The notes under the pieces: generated by a model | The model's input: only the letters and a program-made list of their open reading frames with translations | Databases searched by the model: none | Told to the model about the DNA's origin: nothing | Part shown: one piece after another, positions 61,191 through 64,000 of the stretch | How the letters are laid out: each line of letters starts with the position of its first letter | Position numbering within the stretch: the first letter of the stretch is position 1 | Assembly (NCBI RefSeq): GCF_900240245.1 | Contig: NZ_OESQ01000001.1 | Span: 2,288,501 to 2,352,500 of the forward strand | Source of the DNA: Lachnoclostridium edouardi | GTDB taxonomy: Bacteria; Bacillota; Clostridia; Lachnospirales; Lachnospiraceae | Reading direction: 5' to 3' | Length of the DNA: 64,000 nt | Program-made: the position numbers and the translations under genes

Positions 61191-62108
61191 ATGTTAGATA
61201 TTTGCCTGTTGGGGACTGGAGGCATGATGCCGTTGCCCTATCGTTTTCTTACTGCAATGATGGCCCGGTGCCAGGGGAGTAATCTGCTGATTGACTGCGG
61301 CGAGGGGACTCAGGTGGCTTTAAAGAAAAAGGGCTGGAGTCCAAAGCCCATTGATGTTATATGTTTTACTCATTATCATGCGGACCATATCAGCGGTTTG
61401 CCGGGGCTTCTGCTGACTATGGGAAATGCAGAGCGGACAGAGCCTTTGATTCTCATAGGGCCTAAGGGGCTGGAAAAAGTAGTGTCAGCTTTGCGGACGA
61501 TTGCTCCGGAGCTGCCGTTTCCCTTGCGTTTTATAGAGCTTTCTCAGCCCAGAGAGCAGTTAAAAATAGGCCCGTATTTAATTGACGCTTATAAAGTAAA
61601 TCACAATGTAACTTGTTATGGATATGCAGTTTCTATTTTGAGAAAAGGCCGGTTCGACGTGACCAGAGCTAATGAGCAGCAGATTCCTCAAAGATTTTGG
61701 AGCCGCCTGCAAAAGGGAGAAACAATAGAGCACGAAGGCAGAACATTGACTCCTGACATGGTTCTGGGGCCGGAAAGGCGGGGGATTAAGGTAGCCTATT
61801 GTACAGATACCAGACCTGTCCCTGTCATTGCAGAGTATGCCAGAGAGGCGGATTTGCTTATATGCGAGGGAATGTATGGGGAGGACGGCAAAGAGAGCAA
61901 GGCCAGAGAGTACAAACATATGACTATGTACGAGGCCGCAAGGCTGGCAGATAAGGCCCAGCCAAAAGAAATGTGGCTGACGCATTATAGTCCTTCTCTG
62001 ACAAAGCCGGAGGAATTTATGGACGCTGTAAGGAAAATATTCCCCAGAACAAAGGCAGCCAAGGACGGGTATACGGCAGAACTGGAATTTGACAGTGATG
62101 AAAAATAA
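61191..62108 (+). CDS. rnz: ribonuclease Z
   Basis: A 305-residue MBL-fold nuclease: LGTGGMMPLPYR at the start, metal motif THYHADHISGLPGL (H61, H63, D65, H66), later VNHNVTCYGYAV and LTHYSPSL. It cuts the 3' trailer from tRNA precursors. The length equals that of the short RNase Z form. ATG 61191 follows GAGGATGGATA. It is followed by tsaD after 43 nt. Confidence 0.9.
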   Translation: MLDICLLGTGGMMPLPYRFLTAMMARCQGSNLLIDCGEGTQVALKKKGWSPKPIDVICFTHYHADHISGLPGLLLTMGNAERTEPLILIGPKGLEKVVSALRTIAPELPFPLRFIELSQPREQLKIGPYLIDAYKVNHNVTCYGYAVSILRKGRFDVTRANEQQIPQRFWSRLQKGETIEHEGRTLTPDMVLGPERRGIKVAYCTDTRPVPVIAEYAREADLLICEGMYGEDGKESKAREYKHMTMYEAARLADKAQPKEMWLTHYSPSLTKPEEFMDAVRKIFPRTKAAKDGYTAELEFDSDEK

Positions 62109-62151
62109 TAAAGTAAAAAACGTTTAAGATACATCTAAGAGGAGAAATAAT

Positions 62152-63174
62152 ATGAGTGAAGATGTTTTGATTCTTGCAATAGAAAGCTCTTGTGATGAGA
62201 CGGCGGCAGCAGTAGTGAGAAACGGAAGAGAAGTGCTGTCCAATATTATTTCGTCTCAGATTGACCTGCACACCTTGTACGGTGGCGTGGTGCCGGAGAT
62301 TGCATCCAGGAAGCATATTGAAAAAATAAATCAGGTGATTGAAGAAGCCTTGGCTAAGGCCAAAGTGACCTTAAATGACATTACCGCCATAGGGGTCACT
62401 TACGGTCCCGGTCTTGTGGGAGCTTTGCTGGTGGGAGTGGCGGAGGCCAAGTCTATTGCATATGCTGCAGGAAAGCCTTTAGTGGGAGTTCATCATATTG
62501 AAGGGCATGTGTCCGCCAATTTCATTGAACATCCAGATTTAGAACCTCCTTTTGTGTGCCTGATTGTTTCAGGGGGCCACACTCATTTAGTAATAGTAAA
62601 GGATTATGGAGAATTTGAAATTATAGGAAGAACGAGGGACGATGCTGCGGGGGAGGCCTTTGATAAAGTGGCCAGGGCCGTAGGCTTAGGATATCCGGGA
62701 GGACCTAAGGTAGATAAGGCGGCTAAGGACGGCAATAAACATGCAGTGGAGTTTCCCAGAGCTAAAATAGAGGGGGCGCCCTATGATTTCAGTTTCAGCG
62801 GCTTAAAATCAGCAGTATTAAATTATATTAATCATGCAAATATGATGGGGGAGGAAATTTATGTGCCGGATTTGGCTGCCTCTTTCCAAAATGCTGTAGT
62901 AGAATCTTTAGTTACAAGGGCTGTGGCGGCGGCTAAGGAATATGGATATCAAAAAGTAGCTTTAGCAGGGGGCGTGGCCTCCAATACTGCTTTGCGTCAG
63001 GCCATGGAGGAGGTCTGCAGCCAGGAAGGATTAAAGCTGTATTATCCGTCGCCCATTTTTTGTACAGACAATGCAGCCATGATCGGCGTTGCAGCTTACT
63101 ATGAGTACCAGAAAGGCAGCAGGGCTGGCTGGGATTTAAACGCAGTGCCTAATTTGAAGCTGGGAGAGCGCTGA
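62152..63174 (+). CDS. tsaD: tRNA t6A threonylcarbamoyltransferase TsaD
   Basis: A 340-residue ASKHA metalloenzyme: [34 protein letters not shown] (iron-binding HxxxH), [13 protein letters not shown] and the C-terminal [14 protein letters not shown]. It transfers the threonylcarbamoyl group to A37 of ANN-decoding tRNAs with TsaB and TsaE. SD AGAGGAG. ispD follows by 2 nt. Confidence 0.97.
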   Translation: MSEDVLILAIESSCDETAAAVVRNGREVLSNIISSQIDLHTLYGGVVPEIASRKHIEKINQVIEEALAKAKVTLNDITAIGVTYGPGLVGALLVGVAEAKSIAYAAGKPLVGVHHIEGHVSANFIEHPDLEPPFVCLIVSGGHTHLVIVKDYGEFEIIGRTRDDAAGEAFDKVARAVGLGYPGGPKVDKAAKDGNKHAVEFPRAKIEGAPYDFSFSGLKSAVLNYINHANMMGEEIYVPDLAASFQNAVVESLVTRAVAAAKEYGYQKVALAGGVASNTALRQAMEEVCSQEGLKLYYPSPIFCTDNAAMIGVAAYYEYQKGSRAGWDLNAVPNLKLGER

Positions 63175-63176
63175 TT

Positions 63177-63935
63177 ATGGATGAAGTAAAGAAAAATGAC
63201 CATAATAAGGCAATAAAAACGGCCGCCGTAGTTTTGGCGGCAGGCCAGGGCAGAAGAATGAACAGCGCCATTCAGAAGCAATTTATGCTTTTAGGGGGAA
63301 AGCCTTTAATATATTATTCTTTAAAAGCTTTGGAAAACAGCGCTATTGATCAGGTGATTCTTGTTACCGGGAAGGACGAAATCCAGTACTGCCAGGACGA
63401 AATTGTAAAAAAATACAATTTTAAAAAAGTAAAAGCAGTGGTGGCAGGGGGAGAAGAAAGGTATCATTCTGTGTATCAAGGTTTAAAGGCTTTAGACGAG
63501 AAGGAAATAGGCTGGGTGCTGATCCACGACGGAGCCAGACCTTTGGTGACAGAAAAAATTCTCCAGGCTGCAGCAGACGGGGCCAGGGAGTATAATGCCT
63601 GTGTAATCGGAATGCCGGTGAAGGACACTGTGAAAATTGCAGATGCCAACGGAAATGCAGAAATCACTCCAGACAGGGCTTTCGTATGGCAAATACAGAC
63701 TCCTCAGGCTTTCCAATATACTTTAATCAGATCAGCTTATGATAAGCTATTTACGAAAAAGGAATATCAGCAGGGGATTACAGACGACGCCATGGTAGTA
63801 GAGCATATGACTGACAGAAAAGTAAAGCTGATTCAGGGAGATTATAAAAATCTAAAAGTAACTACGCCGGAGGATTTAAAAATAGCAGAGGTGTTTTTAA
63901 ATGAAAATAAAGGGGAAGAGCAGAAGAATCAATAA
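63177..63935 (+). CDS. ispD: 2-C-methyl-D-erythritol 4-phosphate cytidylyltransferase
   Basis: A 252-residue nucleotidyltransferase: AVVLAAGQGRRMNSAIQKQF (CTP site with the Arg/Lys pair), VLIHDGARPLVTEKIL, GMPVKDTVKI, and QTPQAFQYTLI. It is the third enzyme of the MEP isoprenoid pathway. It has a short basic N-terminal extension of 13 residues. It overlaps the following lipoprotein gene by 35 nt. Confidence 0.95.
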   Translation: MDEVKKNDHNKAIKTAAVVLAAGQGRRMNSAIQKQFMLLGGKPLIYYSLKALENSAIDQVILVTGKDEIQYCQDEIVKKYNFKKVKAVVAGGEERYHSVYQGLKALDEKEIGWVLIHDGARPLVTEKILQAAADGAREYNACVIGMPVKDTVKIADANGNAEITPDRAFVWQIQTPQAFQYTLIRSAYDKLFTKKEYQQGITDDAMVVEHMTDRKVKLIQGDYKNLKVTTPEDLKIAEVFLNENKGEEQKNQ

Positions 63936-64000
63936 AGCGGCGGGGGCAGCTGTTATCTGCCTGGGGATTATTTTACTGACAGGCTGCAGCAGCGCCGAGA
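63901..64000 (+). CDS. start of a lipoprotein gene, cut by the window end
   Basis: ATG 63901, with AGAGGTG 8 nt before it, opens a frame with a basic start (MKIKGKSRRINK), a hydrophobic core and lipobox LTGC (Cys29), then CSSAE at the window edge. It begins inside the last 35 nt of ispD. Only 33 codons are visible, so the family cannot be told. Confidence 0.6.
   Translation, partial: MKIKGKSRRINKAAGAAVICLGIILLTGCSSAE

Overview
The window looks like a chromosome segment from a gut-type Lachnospiraceae (Clostridia). The evidence is low-GC Firmicute housekeeping genes with strong AGGAGG-type ribosome binding sites, long-form HPF, secA followed by prfB with its programmed frameshift, a split tsaE-tsaB-rimI / tsaD neighbourhood, and mobile-element families (TnpV, DUF3847, Cys-rich VLP, Cys-rich KTR, large serine recombinases) typical of that family. 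No rRNA, tRNA or CRISPR array was seen.

Layout. 1-3.1 kb: GreA-type factor, an acidic lipoprotein, a GNAT acetyltransferase and a membrane protein. 3.2-4.6 kb: a decayed patch with an HsdR C-terminal remnant and a doubly broken FRG-domain gene. 4.7-30.65 kb: two integrative mobilizable elements (IMEs) in tandem inside the 5' end of a low-molecular-weight phosphotyrosine phosphatase gene. The att core overlaps the codons of the phosphatase catalytic loop and occurs at 4731, 20652 and 30636. IME 1 (about 15.9 kb) carries TnpV, a 1943-residue Avs-like STAND NTPase with a nuclease-like N terminus, a C45-type hydrolase, a MOBQ-type relaxase, primase and VapE helicase, a candidate iteron origin, Xis and an integrase broken by an amber codon. 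IME 2 (about 10 kb) carries an ArsR/ArsP-type permease/thioredoxin operon, sigma and HTH regulators, MobC plus a second relaxase type, RepA, a DnaC-like loader, Xis and an intact integrase. Each IME has its own arm-type repeats near both ends.

30.6-43.2 kb: the intact phosphatase overlaps a MerR regulator, whose last codons run into a 19-bp-spacer MerR promoter for a MATE exporter. Then come an SDR enzyme, thioredoxin reductase, an NlpC/P60 wall hydrolase, and a PrpR-type sigma-54 activator facing a well-formed -24/-12 promoter in front of a SAF-domain dehydrogenase and a TctC-TctB-TctA transporter. 43.2-55.9 kb: core genes (hpf, secA, prfB, an ACT regulator, homoserine dehydrogenase, tex, tsaE, tsaB, rimI). 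Five perfect DnaA boxes lie between hpf and secA.

55.88-61.09 kb: a third mobile element, bounded by imperfect terminal inverted repeats of about 40 bp. It has a large serine recombinase, a PadR-YjdF-KTR cargo operon under a PadR-like dyad, sigma/HTH genes and a decayed right part with a replisome-organizer remnant. 61.2-64 kb: RNase Z, TsaD, IspD and the start of a lipoprotein gene.

Strongest leads: the Avs-like protein beside decayed defence genes; the tandem IMEs with element-specific arm sites and one dead integrase; the candidate oriT and origin of IME 1; the DnaA-box cluster; and the mapped ends of the serine-recombinase element.
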